From positions 1 through 14,477 of the forward strand of contig JAFGSL010000368.1 of assembly GCA_016934645.1 (NCBI GenBank): DNA of 14,477 bases, read 5' to 3'. Shown here piece after piece: positions 1 to 7,491 of the stretch; within the stretch, counting starts at the first letter, position 1; each line of letters begins with the position of its first letter. The notes beneath the pieces are model-generated. The model ran no database searches and was not told where the DNA came from. It saw nothing but the letters and a program-made list of their open reading frames with translations. Source of the stretch: Anaerolineae bacterium. GTDB lineage: Bacteria; Chloroflexota; Anaerolineae; B4-G1; SLSP01. The translations under genes and the position numbers were made by a program.

Positions 1-1
1 C

Positions 2-202
2 CCGGCGAACCGCACTCTGGCGTGGGAACGCGCCCAGGAGTGGGGCGACCGCATTCCCACCGGCATCTTCTACCGTGGCGAAGCGGTACCGGGGTCCGAG
101 GGCCTCGATCCCGTGCTGAAGACCGGCGGCCCGCTCAACAAGCGCCCGCTGACCAAACTCACCGGCGCGCAGATCGGTGCGCTGATGGCGGAAGTCAGCT
201 AA
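2..202 (+). CDS. 2-oxoacid:ferredoxin oxidoreductase, beta subunit (C-terminal end, 5' truncated)
   Basis: The open frame runs in from the left edge and stops at TAA 200-202, giving the last 66 residues of a protein. They include WERAQEWGDRIPTGIFYRGE followed by a Pro/Gly-rich tail (DPVLKTGGPLNKRPL). The WGDRIPxGIFYR pattern is how KorB/PorB-type beta subunits end. In this family the beta subunit carries thiamine diphosphate and an iron-sulfur cluster and, with the alpha/gamma subunit, oxidatively decarboxylates 2-oxoacids to acyl-CoA while reducing ferredoxin in the cytoplasm. The cofactor motifs lie outside the window, so the substrate (2-oxoglutarate or pyruvate) cannot be decided. The next gene starts 2 nt after the stop, suggesting co-transcription. 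The call rests on a short tail recognised from memory. Confidence 0.65.
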   Translation, partial: PANRTLAWERAQEWGDRIPTGIFYRGEAVPGSEGLDPVLKTGGPLNKRPLTKLTGAQIGALMAEVS

Positions 203-204
203 CA

Positions 205-957
205 ATGACCGACTTCTTCGCAGGCCCGGAATACACCGGTGCGCCGTTCGTGCTGTTCGGGACGGCGCACCTCATTGGATTGGCGCTCGTGGCGCTTGCC
301 AACGTGGCGCTGCTTTACGTCCGCGATCACGCCGGCCCCGCGGCGCGGCGCAACATTCGCTACGGCCTGGCGATTTTCCTCGTCATCAACGAATTCGCCT
401 GGCACCTGTGGAACTGGACGACCGGCCAATGGACGGTCCAGACGATGCTGCCACTGCACCTGTGCAGCGTCCTGGTCTGGCTGAGCGCCTACATGCTAGT
501 CACCAAAAATCGCACCATCTACGAGTTCGCCTACCTGCTCGGCATTGCCGGCGCGTTGCAGGCCCTGCTCACGCCCGATGCGGGCATCTACGGCTTTCCG
601 CACTTCCGCTTCTTCCAGGTCATCCTCTCTCACGGCGCGATCGTCACCGCCGCGCTCTACATGACGATCGTCGAAGGCTTCCGCCCCACCTGGGCGTCGG
701 TGCGGCGCGTGTTCGTGAGCAGCTACCTCTATATGATCAACGTTTGGGTTATCAACGACCTGATCGGCAGCAACTACCTCTTCATCGCCCACAAACCGGA
801 GACCGCCAGCCTCCTGGACGTGCTGCCACCCTGGCCCGGCTACATCCCCATCATCATCGCCCTCGGCGTGACCTTCATCCTGCTGTTCTACCTGCCTTTC
901 GCCATCAAGGATATGCGACACAAACGACAACCTTTATCAGCAGATAGGCAACCATAG
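205..957 (+). CDS. YwaF/TIGR02206-type integral membrane protein
   Basis: This 250-residue protein is mostly hydrophobic, with about six to seven membrane segments at roughly 15-38, 53-70, 82-99, 107-124, 136-155, 168-187 and 213-233. Family-like motifs are LPLHLCSVL (83-91), an ALLTPDxGxYGFPHFRFFQ stretch (120-138) and a following conserved SHG (142-144). These match the TIGR02206/YwaF group of conserved membrane proteins, for which I know no established function. The ATG at 205 is chosen because it gives the usual N-terminus (short polar start, then helix 1). The frame is open further upstream, but that would overlap the preceding gene. The start lies 2 nt after the preceding TAA with only a weak GGAAG upstream, so translational coupling is likely. 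The tail after residue 234 is basic and probably cytoplasmic. Confidence 0.8.
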   Translation: MTDFFAGPEYTGAPFVLFGTAHLIGLALVALANVALLYVRDHAGPAARRNIRYGLAIFLVINEFAWHLWNWTTGQWTVQTMLPLHLCSVLVWLSAYMLVTKNRTIYEFAYLLGIAGALQALLTPDAGIYGFPHFRFFQVILSHGAIVTAALYMTIVEGFRPTWASVRRVFVSSYLYMINVWVINDLIGSNYLFIAHKPETASLLDVLPPWPGYIPIIIALGVTFILLFYLPFAIKDMRHKRQPLSADRQP

Positions 958-964
958 GTTGCAC

Positions 965-1020
965 GCAGATTAAGCAGATTTTAGCATAGGAACATAATCT
1001 GCTAAATCTGCTTAATCTGC
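965..1020. repeat. near-perfect hairpin made of 9-nt units (AATCTGC type)
   Basis: The left arm 965-986 pairs with the right arm 1000-1020 over 21 bp with one bulged T; the loop is 13 nt. Each arm is itself tandem: AATCTGC recurs at 996, 1005 and 1014, exactly 9 nt apart, and GCAGATT at 965 and 974. It fills most of the gap between two same-strand genes and ends 13 nt before the next ATG, so it would be a strong stem in the leader of the dihydrouridine synthase gene or act as a 3' end for the membrane-protein gene. No T-run follows it. From memory, similar AATCTGCnnAATCTGC repeats are scattered in many bacterial genomes. Confidence 0.85.
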
Positions 1021-1033
1021 TGACAAATAAACA

Positions 1034-1987
1034 ATGAATGATACACCTACATTTTTCATCCGCGACGTACCCATCCACGGATCGCTGATTCTCGCGCCGC
1101 TGTCGGGCTACAACGACCAACCCTTCCGTCGCCTATGCCTGGAATTCGGCGCATCCCTGGTCTACACGGGCCTGCTCTCGGCGAGCGCTATCCTCTACGG
1201 CTCACAACGCTCGGAGGAGATGCTACGCTTTCATCCCGACGAACACCCTCTGGCGTGCCAACTCTTCGGCAGCGATGTGGCCATACTCGAGAAAGCAGCA
1301 CGCACTGTCGAAGCGTTGAACATCGACGTGTTGGACTTCAACATGGGCTACGCCGAACCAAAGATCATCAAAGGCGGTCACGGTGCCGCACTGCTCAAAG
1401 ACCCGGCGCGAATCGGGCGCATTATGACGCGCCTTGTCAACACCGTGCGCGTCCCTGTTACCGGCAAAATTCGCCTGGGATGGGATGCCGGATCGCGCAA
1501 CTACCTGGAAGTCGCCCACACCCTGGAAGACAGCGGCGCGGCCATGATTGCCGTCCATGGGCGCACCGCCGACCAGCAATACACCGGGCTGGCCGACTGG
1601 GACGCTGTCGCCGAGATCAAGCAGGCCGTGCATATCCCCGTCCTCGCCAGCGGCGACGTCAAATGCGCCGCCGACATCCCTCGTATCCAGGCGCACACCG
1701 GCTGCGACGGCGTGATGATCGGGCGCGCCGCCATAGGCAACCCGTGGATATTCCAGCGCCGCGACCTGCCCGACGTCCCGCCAGCCGAGCGTGTGCCGAT
1801 CATCCTGGAACACCTGCGCCGGATGGTCGACTTCCACGGCGAAGTCCAGGGACACCGCCGCTTCCGCAAACACCTGCGCCGCTACCTGACCAGCACCAAC
1901 ATGAGACGCCAACAGCGCCGCGCTTTCCTGCACTGCGAGGATTTCGGTACGTTCGTAACTTTGTTGGAAAATATCACGAACGCCTAG
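1034..1987 (+). CDS. tRNA-dihydrouridine synthase (Dus) family protein, catalytic Cys replaced by Tyr
   Basis: The 317-residue protein fits the Dus family: an FMN-binding TIM barrel (about 15-245) plus a C-terminal helical domain (about 250-317). Dus enzymes reduce uridine in the tRNA D-loop with NADPH via FMN. Visible signatures are APLSGYNDQPFRRLC (21-35), QLFGSD (76-81), DFNMGYAEPKI (101-111), GKIRLGW with Lys145, HGRT with His175 and Arg177, and the FMN phosphate-site region GVMIGRAAIGNPWIF (226-240). The normal NMGCP motif carries the catalytic cysteine. Here it reads NMGYA, with Tyr106 (codon TAC at 1349-1351) in the Cys position and Ala instead of Pro. TEMxS is TGLLS and NGD is SGD. 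The frame is intact over the full family length, so this is not an obvious pseudogene. Function as a D-synthase is therefore uncertain. ATG 1034 has no clear Shine-Dalgarno; ATG 1038 is in another frame. Confidence 0.88.
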   Translation: MNDTPTFFIRDVPIHGSLILAPLSGYNDQPFRRLCLEFGASLVYTGLLSASAILYGSQRSEEMLRFHPDEHPLACQLFGSDVAILEKAARTVEALNIDVLDFNMGYAEPKIIKGGHGAALLKDPARIGRIMTRLVNTVRVPVTGKIRLGWDAGSRNYLEVAHTLEDSGAAMIAVHGRTADQQYTGLADWDAVAEIKQAVHIPVLASGDVKCAADIPRIQAHTGCDGVMIGRAAIGNPWIFQRRDLPDVPPAERVPIILEHLRRMVDFHGEVQGHRRFRKHLRRYLTSTNMRRQQRRAFLHCEDFGTFVTLLENITNA

Positions 1988-2129
1988 TACCTGTTTAGGT
2001 GGGGTGCACTTTCTTGACGTGTGGGCGTGCATTTTGATACATATTCCACCTATTTGCCGAGTGTACGTGCGTCCCACCTGGCAAGTCACCCCATTTTGAA
2101 ACGCACCAACTTGCAACTTGCTGATGCAG

Positions 2130-2220
2130 TTGCAATTTCACGCTTTGTGTGCTAACCTATGTGTGGAAGCATTCAAGCGGCCTCGAAGGCCGGAAGTTTA
2201 ACTTACACCATAGGGAGGGC
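2130..2220 (+). promoter_or_regulatory. possible promoter, leader hairpin and strong RBS for the gene at 2229
   Basis: In the 241-bp gap after the Dus gene, a weak sigma-70-like pair is visible: TTGCAA (2130-2135), 17 nt, TAACCT (2153-2158). Downstream, a perfect 6-bp stem with a 3-nt loop (CGGCCT-CGA-AGGCCG, 2179-2193) would lie in the leader. The ribosome binding site GGGAGG (2213-2218) is strong and settles the ATG at 2229. The rest of the gap (1988-2129) is less GC-rich than the genes and shows no gene or clear repeat. The promoter boxes are only moderate matches. Confidence 0.35.
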
Positions 2221-2228
2221 AAAGAACG

Positions 2229-3254
2229 ATGAACCTGTTGAAGAATCCCAATTTCGACGAGGGGCACTACCACCAGAATAACATTACCGAGATTGTGGTA
2301 CCCAAAGATTGGTATCTCTACTGGATCGATAAAGAAGTCTTCAAAGGCGCCGCTGCCGTTGCCTACCGCCCGGAATCGGTGGTATGGAACATCAAGGACG
2401 CTCCCGCGCACGAGAAATCTCTCTTCTTCCTAAGCGGGGACTATTGCTGGAAGATATTTAAGGCCAGTGCGCCAGTGTACTACGCCGCGACCCAGGTCGT
2501 TTCTGGCCTGACCCCAGGCGCGAAGTATCGATTCAACGCGAAAGTCTATCCCGACATCGTGGCCAGCCATGCAGGCGGGAAGAAAATTCGTCCGGGCGAT
2601 ATATGGGCAGCCGAAGCCCGCGCGGGATGGAGCGCGCCGGACACGCCCTGGCCCCACGCCGAGGACGGCGACGTCGCGTGGAGTGAATGGTTTAACATGC
2701 AAAACCAGAACTTCGTCTTCGGGGAATACAATGATGTGTGGGTAGAGTTCGAGGCACCCGCCAGCGGCGAAGTTCGCGTATGGGTGGAATGCAAAGCCAA
2801 GTGGGGCTTCGAGAACAACTGGTTTATGGATTCCTTTTCCCTGGAACAGATCGATAGTAAACCCACACCGCCTGTGACACCGGTAGAACCGCCCACCCCG
2901 CCAATAGAACCACCAACACCACCTGTAAAACCGCCTGCTCCATCCGGGCGCGGCGCGCCAAGAGAGCAATACGCGCGCACCTATATCCTGCTCCCGGCGG
3001 CTATCTCACCAGAAATGGCCCAGATTGCCTTCAAAGTAGCCTACGAGAAACGCGCGACCATCGGCTTCTCACCAGACGACGCTGGCATCGGCGATTTGGA
3101 TTCGCGCCGGGTGATTTGCATCAGCCCAGATAAGATCGGCACTGGCCTGGACCAGGTATGGTATGACATCTACTATCCCGGCGTTGAGTTCAAGCCAATC
3201 ACGTCTTTCGCCAGTGCAACTGATCTGGAGCAGAAACTGAAGGCTTTGTTCTAG
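2229..3254 (+). CDS. two-domain protein of unknown function: CBM-like beta domain, Pro-rich linker, C-terminal small domain
   Basis: I do not recognise a named family for the whole 341-residue protein. Residues 1-207 begin NLLKNPNFDEG and contain many aromatic/acidic strands (for example VSGLTPGAKYRFNAKVYP, VWVEFEAPASGEVRVWVE), which resembles carbohydrate-binding-module-like jelly rolls (CBM4/9-type starts). Residues 211-238 are a linker of PPTPPxxP repeats. Residues 247-341 (YARTYILLPA, DDAGIGDLDSRRVICISP, IYYPGVEF) look like a small domain I recall at the C-terminus of other Chloroflexota proteins, sometimes near lysozyme- or peptidase-like domains; that recollection is unverified. No signal peptide or membrane segment is present, so the protein is predicted cytoplasmic unless exported by another route. 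Start and RBS are convincing. It appears to be transcribed alone, with a terminator-like stem after it. Confidence 0.8.
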   Translation: MNLLKNPNFDEGHYHQNNITEIVVPKDWYLYWIDKEVFKGAAAVAYRPESVVWNIKDAPAHEKSLFFLSGDYCWKIFKASAPVYYAATQVVSGLTPGAKYRFNAKVYPDIVASHAGGKKIRPGDIWAAEARAGWSAPDTPWPHAEDGDVAWSEWFNMQNQNFVFGEYNDVWVEFEAPASGEVRVWVECKAKWGFENNWFMDSFSLEQIDSKPTPPVTPVEPPTPPIEPPTPPVKPPAPSGRGAPREQYARTYILLPAAISPEMAQIAFKVAYEKRATIGFSPDDAGIGDLDSRRVICISPDKIGTGLDQVWYDIYYPGVEFKPITSFASATDLEQKLKALF

Positions 3255-3289
3255 TACGGGAGAACCTTGAAAACTTTGCCGATAACACG

Positions 3290-3318
3290 CAGCCGCCCAG
3301 TTCAGCATTGGGCGGCTG
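3290..3318 (+). terminator. terminator-like hairpin after the CBM-like gene
   Basis: CAGCCGCCCA (3290-3299) and TGGGCGGCTG (3309-3318) form a perfect 10-bp GC-rich stem with a 9-nt loop, 36 nt after the stop codon. No T-run follows (TATCTTGAG), so it is either a U-poor intrinsic terminator or a 3'-end stabilising stem. Confidence 0.55.
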
Positions 3319-3321
3319 TAT

Positions 3322-3420
3322 CTTGAGAGAAGTTCTCAAGTAGGATTCTACACCAACGATAACGAGAATGCTTGCGCCGGATCATAATCCGGCGCGGTGG
3401 GAACAGTGGATTATGATCCG
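3322..3420 (+). promoter_or_regulatory. cluster of alternative inverted repeats upstream of the peptidase gene
   Basis: Three pairing possibilities lie in 99 bp. CTTGAGA/TCTCAAG (3322-3328, 3334-3340) is a small stem. GCGCCGGAT/ATCCGGCGC (3374-3382, 3387-3395) is a perfect 9-bp stem with a 4-nt loop. CGGATCATAATCC (3378-3390) is an exact 13-nt inverted match to GGATTATGATCCG (3408-3420). The second and third structures share bases and exclude each other. GGATCATAATCC and GGATTATGATCC are also each quasi-palindromic (GGATnATnATCC), 29 nt apart, which would suit a pair of operator sites. The regulator and mechanism are unknown. Confidence 0.55.
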
Positions 3421-3467
3421 CCTTAAGCGTTGAAATAAGATTTTTCCCGAAGGAGAGGACACGTTTG

Positions 3468-5657
3468 ATGGATTCTGCGAAAACCCGAATAACGATAGAA
3501 GATGTTGCAACCTATCCCTTGCCAGGTACAGCGATCCCCAACAACTTTGCCTTCAGCCCCGATGATAAGCGGCTCACCTACCTGCACAGCGCGGAAGGGA
3601 CACTCACGCAGCAGCTCTACGCCTGTGACCTGGAAACCGGCACAACCTGGCAACTTGTCACGCCGCCGGGCGCGGGCGATCAGGAGCAGACGCTTTCGCT
3701 GGAAGAAAAACTGCGCCGCGAGCGTGCCCGCTCCCTCGCCGTGGGCGTGACGCGCTATGCGCTGGCCAAGCAAGGCTTCCGCGTGCTGGTGCCGCTTAAA
3801 GGCGGCATTTACGTGCAGGACGACGAGAGTGGCGAAGCTTCACTCCGCTGCCTCGTGAGCGGTGATGGTGCGCCCGCACTCGATCCGCAGTTCTCGCCGG
3901 ACGGGAACGCCATCGCCTACGTGCAAGACGCGGAACTCTACGTTGTCCCTGTCGATGGCGGCACGCCGGTACAAGTCACCGAGGGCGCACGCGGCACAGG
4001 ACGCACCCACGGCCTCGCCGAGTACATCGCGCAGGAAGAGATGGGACACAGCCACGGCTTCTGGTGGTCGCCGGATGGCCAATGGCTGGCGTTCACCGAG
4101 GTAGACGAGACGCACATCCCCATCTACCGCATCGTCCACCAGGGGCAGGATCGGGTTGGCGAGGGAGCGCAGGAAGATCACCGTTATCCGTTTGCGGGGC
4201 AGGCCAACGCAAAGGTGCGGCTGGGCGTCGTCTCCGTCGCTGGCGGGGCGCGGCCGGGAGACCGGTCCCAGCAAGAGCCGGTGTGGATGGATTTAGGAAG
4301 CGATGACGACATCTACCTTACCCGTGTGCAGTGGCAGCCCGATGGTCGCCTCGTCGCGCAGGTCGAAAACCGCGAGCAGACCGAACTGCGACTGCTGCGC
4401 TTCGACCCACGGACCGGCGCAGGCGAAACGCTTCTCATCGAAACCAGCGATGTGTGGATCAACCTACACGATATATTCACACCGCTCAAGGATGGGCGCT
4501 TCGTGTGGGCCTCAGAGCGTACAGGATTCCGTCACCTCTACCTGTACGCTGAGGATGGGAAGCTCATCTGTCCATTGACCGGCGGCACGTGGATGGTGGA
4601 TACACTCGCCGGTGTCGACGAGAAAGATGGCTGCGTCTACTTCACCGCGACGTGGGAACACCCCACCGAACAGCACCTCTACGTCGTCCCCCTAGAAGGC
4701 GGAGAACCGCGGCGGCTCACCCACGAACCGGGAATGCACGCCGTCAATCTGGATCACGCCCAGCAGCGCTTCATCGACGTCCACAGCGCGCCGGAGACGC
4801 CGCCCACCGTCACGTTGCGTGATTTGGAAGACGGTACACTGCTGCGCATCATTCACGATACGCCCGATCCACGCGTCGCAGCCCTGGACCTGCCCGCGCC
4901 CCAAATTGTCGCGTTCCAAAACTGCAACGGCGATACGCTATATGGCGCGCTCTACTTCCCCCCAGCAGAATTCGGCCCAGGGCCGCATCCGGTCATCGTC
5001 AGCGTTTATGGTGGACCGCACGCACAGCGCGTGAGTCGCCATTGGACTACCACGGCGGACATGCGGGCGCAGTACCTCAGTAGTCTGGGATTTCTGGTGT
5101 TCAAGATAGACAATCGTGGTAGCGCGCGCCGGGGTCTAGCTTTCGAGGGCGCGATCAAGCACAATATGGGCGACCTCGAAGTGCAGGATCAGGTCGACGG
5201 CGTGAAGTGGCTTGTTGAGCAGGGACTAGCCGACCCGGCCCGCGTTGGCATCTACGGGTGGAGCTACGGCGGCTATATGGCGGCGATGTGCCTGGCCCGC
5301 GCACCGGAGACGTTCAAAGTCGCCGTGGCGGGTGCGCCCGTCAGCCACTGGGACGGTTACGATACGCACTACACCGAGCGGTACATGGGCACACCGCAAT
5401 CGAATCCTGAAGGCTACGCCATCAGCAACGTGATGGCACACGTAGACAAGATGCAAGGGAAACTTCTGCTCGTCCATGGCCTGATCGACGAGAACGTGCA
5501 TTTTCGCCACACTGCGCGGCTTATCAACGCCCTCATCCACGCGCGCAAGCCCTACGAACTGCTGCTCTTCCCCGACGAGCGCCACGTGCCCCGCAGCCTG
5601 GCCGACCGTGTCTACATGGAAGAGCGCGTGCGAGACTTCTTCGTCGGGAACCTATAA
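3468..5657 (+). CDS. S9 family peptidase, dipeptidyl-peptidase IV-like
   Basis: A complete 729-residue serine peptidase. Residues about 20-480 form the DPP IV N-terminal beta-propeller (repeated SPDG/SPDD blades). Residues about 500-729 are the alpha/beta-hydrolase S9 domain. The catalytic triad is readable: Ser599 in GWSYGGY, Asp674 in GLIDEN, His706 in DERHVP. The oxyanion-type Tyr lies in VSVYGGPH. The [16 protein letters not shown] segment holds a Glu190-Glu191 pair matching the double-Glu that anchors the substrate N-terminus in DPP IV, so release of N-terminal dipeptides (often Xaa-Pro) is likely. No signal peptide is seen, so a cytoplasmic role in peptide recycling is inferred. ATG 3468 is preferred over TTG 3465: GGAGAGG (3452-3458) is 9 nt upstream. 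The gene is monocistronic and convergent with the lipoprotein gene. Confidence 0.92.
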   Translation: MDSAKTRITIEDVATYPLPGTAIPNNFAFSPDDKRLTYLHSAEGTLTQQLYACDLETGTTWQLVTPPGAGDQEQTLSLEEKLRRERARSLAVGVTRYALAKQGFRVLVPLKGGIYVQDDESGEASLRCLVSGDGAPALDPQFSPDGNAIAYVQDAELYVVPVDGGTPVQVTEGARGTGRTHGLAEYIAQEEMGHSHGFWWSPDGQWLAFTEVDETHIPIYRIVHQGQDRVGEGAQEDHRYPFAGQANAKVRLGVVSVAGGARPGDRSQQEPVWMDLGSDDDIYLTRVQWQPDGRLVAQVENREQTELRLLRFDPRTGAGETLLIETSDVWINLHDIFTPLKDGRFVWASERTGFRHLYLYAEDGKLICPLTGGTWMVDTLAGVDEKDGCVYFTATWEHPTEQHLYVVPLEGGEPRRLTHEPGMHAVNLDHAQQRFIDVHSAPETPPTVTLRDLEDGTLLRIIHDTPDPRVAALDLPAPQIVAFQNCNGDTLYGALYFPPAEFGPGPHPVIVSVYGGPHAQRVSRHWTTTADMRAQYLSSLGFLVFKIDNRGSARRGLAFEGAIKHNMGDLEVQDQVDGVKWLVEQGLADPARVGIYGWSYGGYMAAMCLARAPETFKVAVAGAPVSHWDGYDTHYTERYMGTPQSNPEGYAISNVMAHVDKMQGKLLLVHGLIDENVHFRHTARLINALIHARKPYELLLFPDERHVPRSLADRVYMEERVRDFFVGNL

Positions 5658-5691
5658 AAAACGAGGACTTATGCAAACCTAGCATTTTCTC

Positions 5692-5757
5692 ACCACGGAG
5701 ATCACAGAGAACGCTGAGGGGTTATAAAACCTCTGTGATCTTTGCGGGCTCCGCGGT
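5692..5757. repeat. imperfect hairpin of 9-nt units (CACAGAG type) between convergent genes
   Basis: Arms 5692-5719 and 5730-5757 are 28 nt each and match at 20 of 28 positions in inverted orientation, some of the rest being G-U. Each arm reads as three 9-nt units: CACGGAGAT, CACAGAGAA, CGCTGAGGG at 5694, 5703 and 5712, and CTCTGTGAT, CTTTGCGGG, CTCCGCGGT at 5731, 5740 and 5749. It sits between the stop codons of convergent genes (5657 and 5788), so it could act as a bidirectional terminator. From memory, CACAGAG/CTCTGTG hairpins of this kind recur in many environmental bacterial genomes. Confidence 0.75.
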
Positions 5758-5787
5758 AAGATTTCATTTGCTTCTGCACTGAAAACG

Positions 5788-6753
5788 TTACTGCGGCTCC
5801 CCCTGAACATAGAGACAGTAAGTGGCGTAGGGCACGTACTTGATGGCGACATCAAACGTCGCCGAGTTGTTTGCGGCGATGCTGTCCACAAGGATTGCCA
5901 TCCCTGTGCTCACGATCTCCCCTTGCGCATTGAGCAGCGCGCCATTGACGGTCACGTTCTTCACGGCGTAGGCGTTGGGATTGCGCACCCACCCCGTCAG
6001 GTGTACGTAGCCGACGGCATCCTGATACCGCCCGGTCGCGCTCACCGTCAGCGGGGCCGCGCCCCGGTCCGTCGGCGCGCCTTCCGGATGTAAAATCACC
6101 GAAACCAGATTCTTGGACGTCGCCTCGATGACAAACGGGCACGCATCGCCAGGGGCCAGGAGCAGGCAAGGAACATTCGCCTTGATCGGCCCGTAGCGCG
6201 ATCCGTCGTCCGTGAAGAAGGTTGCCACCACGCCTAGCGCCGCGTAGTTCTCAGCAGCATCGTTGCGCAGCACGCCGGAGACGCGGTAGCGGTAACCCTC
6301 CAACGCCTGATTCGCGCTCACGTGGATGCTGAGCGGCGGCGCGACATTGGGATCATCCAGCAACGTCAACGCGCCGGAAGCCACGACAGCCGGCGGATGC
6401 GGCCCGGCCGGCAATCCGGAATCCGCCGCCGCCCTCGGCGTCGCCGTCGGTGGCACAGCAGTAGGCGTCGCTTCGACGAATTCGGGCATTGGGGTATCCG
6501 CCGCTGCGGCCGGTGTAGGCGACGCAGTTGACGTGGGTGTCGGTGAGGACATCGGCGGCATCGTGGGATATGACGTGGGCGTGGGGCGCGGCGTGTTGGT
6601 CACGGCCGGGGCTTCTGCCGCAGGAGCAGTTGCCGTCGCTTGCGGCGCGTCTGGAGGCTCAGAGATCGCGGGAGTGGATTTGCAGCCAGTGACGATCAAC
6701 GTCATCACGAACAACAAACCGAGATAGGACAAAACACGGAATCGGGTTCGCAT
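5788..6753 (-). CDS. lipoprotein with Pro/Thr-rich linker and two FxLYD-like beta domains
   Basis: The 321-residue protein starts with a basic N-terminus and a hydrophobic stretch ending in the lipobox VTGC, with the lipid-anchored Cys24, so export and membrane anchoring are expected. Residues 25-110 are a low-complexity linker rich in Pro, Thr and Ala (PTPT-type), typical of surface-protein stalks. Two related beta-rich segments follow: about 153-212 (YRVSGVLRNDAAENYAALGV, with Cys196 and Cys205 as a possible disulfide) and about 248-318 (YVHLTGWVRNPNAYAVKNVT). Both have the V-x-G-x-V-x-N-x-x-x-x-x-V-x-V pattern of FxLYD-type domains, whose function is generally unknown. The start is supported by AAGGAG (6760-6765), 6 nt from the ATG. 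It lies downstream of the HAS-barrel gene by 106 nt, and no promoter was recognised. Confidence 0.85.
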   Translation of the reverse strand: MRTRFRVLSYLGLLFVMTLIVTGCKSTPAISEPPDAPQATATAPAAEAPAVTNTPRPTPTSYPTMPPMSSPTPTSTASPTPAAAADTPMPEFVEATPTAVPPTATPRAAADSGLPAGPHPPAVVASGALTLLDDPNVAPPLSIHVSANQALEGYRYRVSGVLRNDAAENYAALGVVATFFTDDGSRYGPIKANVPCLLLAPGDACPFVIEATSKNLVSVILHPEGAPTDRGAAPLTVSATGRYQDAVGYVHLTGWVRNPNAYAVKNVTVNGALLNAQGEIVSTGMAILVDSIAANNSATFDVAIKYVPYATYCLYVQGEPQ

Positions 6754-6768
6754 ATATTTCTCCTTAAA

Positions 6769-6811
6769 TAGTCTGATAGTCGCTAGTCTGATAGTCAGCA
6801 GTCGTTAGTCC
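6769..6811. repeat. short tandem repeat, 15-nt unit, in lipoprotein leader
   Basis: TAGTCTGATAGTC occurs exactly at 6769-6781 and 6784-6796, 15 nt apart, followed by a degraded third copy (CAGTCGTTAGTC, 6799-6810). The word AGTC appears six times at intervals of 7-8 nt. It lies directly upstream of the lipoprotein ribosome binding site on the minus strand. Confidence 0.7.
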
Positions 6812-6859
6812 AATCGTTAAGGCAAAATAACTGTACGACTACACAACTCTCTGCTATCA

Positions 6860-7471
6860 TCAGGCCAACCGTCGCAGGATACGTTCCAAGCGGACGGGAT
6901 CGCGGCCCAGGTAGTGTGCAAGGTAACGCCCGGCTTCGAGGAAAAACTCACCGCGCAACGCCTCAGGGCGCAGGCGCGCCGCCCGCTGCAGTGCGGTCGG
7001 AATCAGCTCGTCGGCAGGCACGTCGCGGTTGTCGAACAGCGCGCGCATAAAGTCCGGCGCGGCGGTGATGTAGCGGACCTCGTCTTTGCTGCATACCACG
7101 ATACGGTGCAAGATCATCGGCGGTTGCGGTGGCAGGCCATAATGATAACCGTCCTCATCGCGGTAACCGATAGCCGCTACGGCGATTTCCACGGGGATGG
7201 CGCGGTTCTCCTGCTGGTCGCGGATGATTTCCGCGTAGCGGGGATCATCTTCGATCACCGTCACCGCCAGATTTTTGAGGAAGGGATCGTCCTGCAACGT
7301 GATGTTGTAGACCAGGCCAATGAGATCCGCCTGCCGCTGCTGGATGGCTGCGCGCACGAACGTGCCAAACGTCGGGACGTCCGGCTCCGGGATACGCGAC
7401 GCCACCACAAAGCCACGGATGTCGGCCCGCAACACATTGCCTATCGTAATCACTCGATCTGAATCAGCCAT
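6860..7471 (-). CDS. stand-alone HAS-barrel domain protein (NurA neighbour)
   Basis: The 203-residue protein has an N-terminal beta-barrel-like part (about 6-60: VITIGNVLRADIRGFVVASR, then PTFGTFVRAA and LIGLVYNITLQD). A middle segment reads VEIAVAAIGYRDEDG-YHYGLPPQPP (94-118), and the C-terminus is helical (about 152-203: DELIPTALQRAARLRPEALR, FFLEAGRYLAHYLGRDPVRL). This layout resembles the HAS-barrel proteins of cyanobacteria (GSLV, GVVYN, LPPQPxxIH, AGxxLAxLLxxDxxRLxxIL), as I recall them. HAS barrels form the N-terminal ring-contact domain of HerA/FtsK-type ATPases, but no Walker A motif exists here. With nurA 104 nt upstream on the same strand, a role as adaptor or regulator of the nuclease is inferred. 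AGGAG (7478-7482) 6 nt before the ATG supports the start. No signal peptide or TM is seen. Confidence 0.72.
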   Translation of the reverse strand: MADSDRVITIGNVLRADIRGFVVASRIPEPDVPTFGTFVRAAIQQRQADLIGLVYNITLQDDPFLKNLAVTVIEDDPRYAEIIRDQQENRAIPVEIAVAAIGYRDEDGYHYGLPPQPPMILHRIVVCSKDEVRYITAAPDFMRALFDNRDVPADELIPTALQRAARLRPEALRGEFFLEAGRYLAHYLGRDPVRLERILRRLA

Positions 7472-7491
7472 AAATTACTCCTGGAAAATCT

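Noticed and set aside
22..204. N-terminal extension of the YwaF-like protein back to position 22
   Set aside because: It overlaps the oxidoreductase tail and encodes an Arg-rich non-family sequence. ATG 205 gives the expected start.
1997..2079. AGGTGGG ... CCCACCT inverted match in the gap after the Dus gene
   Set aside because: Only 7 bp with a loop of about 70 nt; expected by chance in a sequence rich in such words.
1223..2116. 297-codon open frame on the minus strand over the Dus gene
   Set aside because: It lies opposite a clear Dus-family gene, its translation has no recognisable motif, and it arises from GC-rich codon bias.
2880..2940. DNA-level tandem repeat in the Pro-rich linker
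   Set aside because: It is explained by the coding of PPTPP units and does not indicate a separate element.
6326..6727. 133-codon open frame on the + strand inside the lipoprotein region
   Set aside because: It is the complement of the Pro/Thr/Ala-rich linker, giving a Gly/Val/Ala-rich low-complexity product. The minus-strand frame has a lipobox and an RBS.
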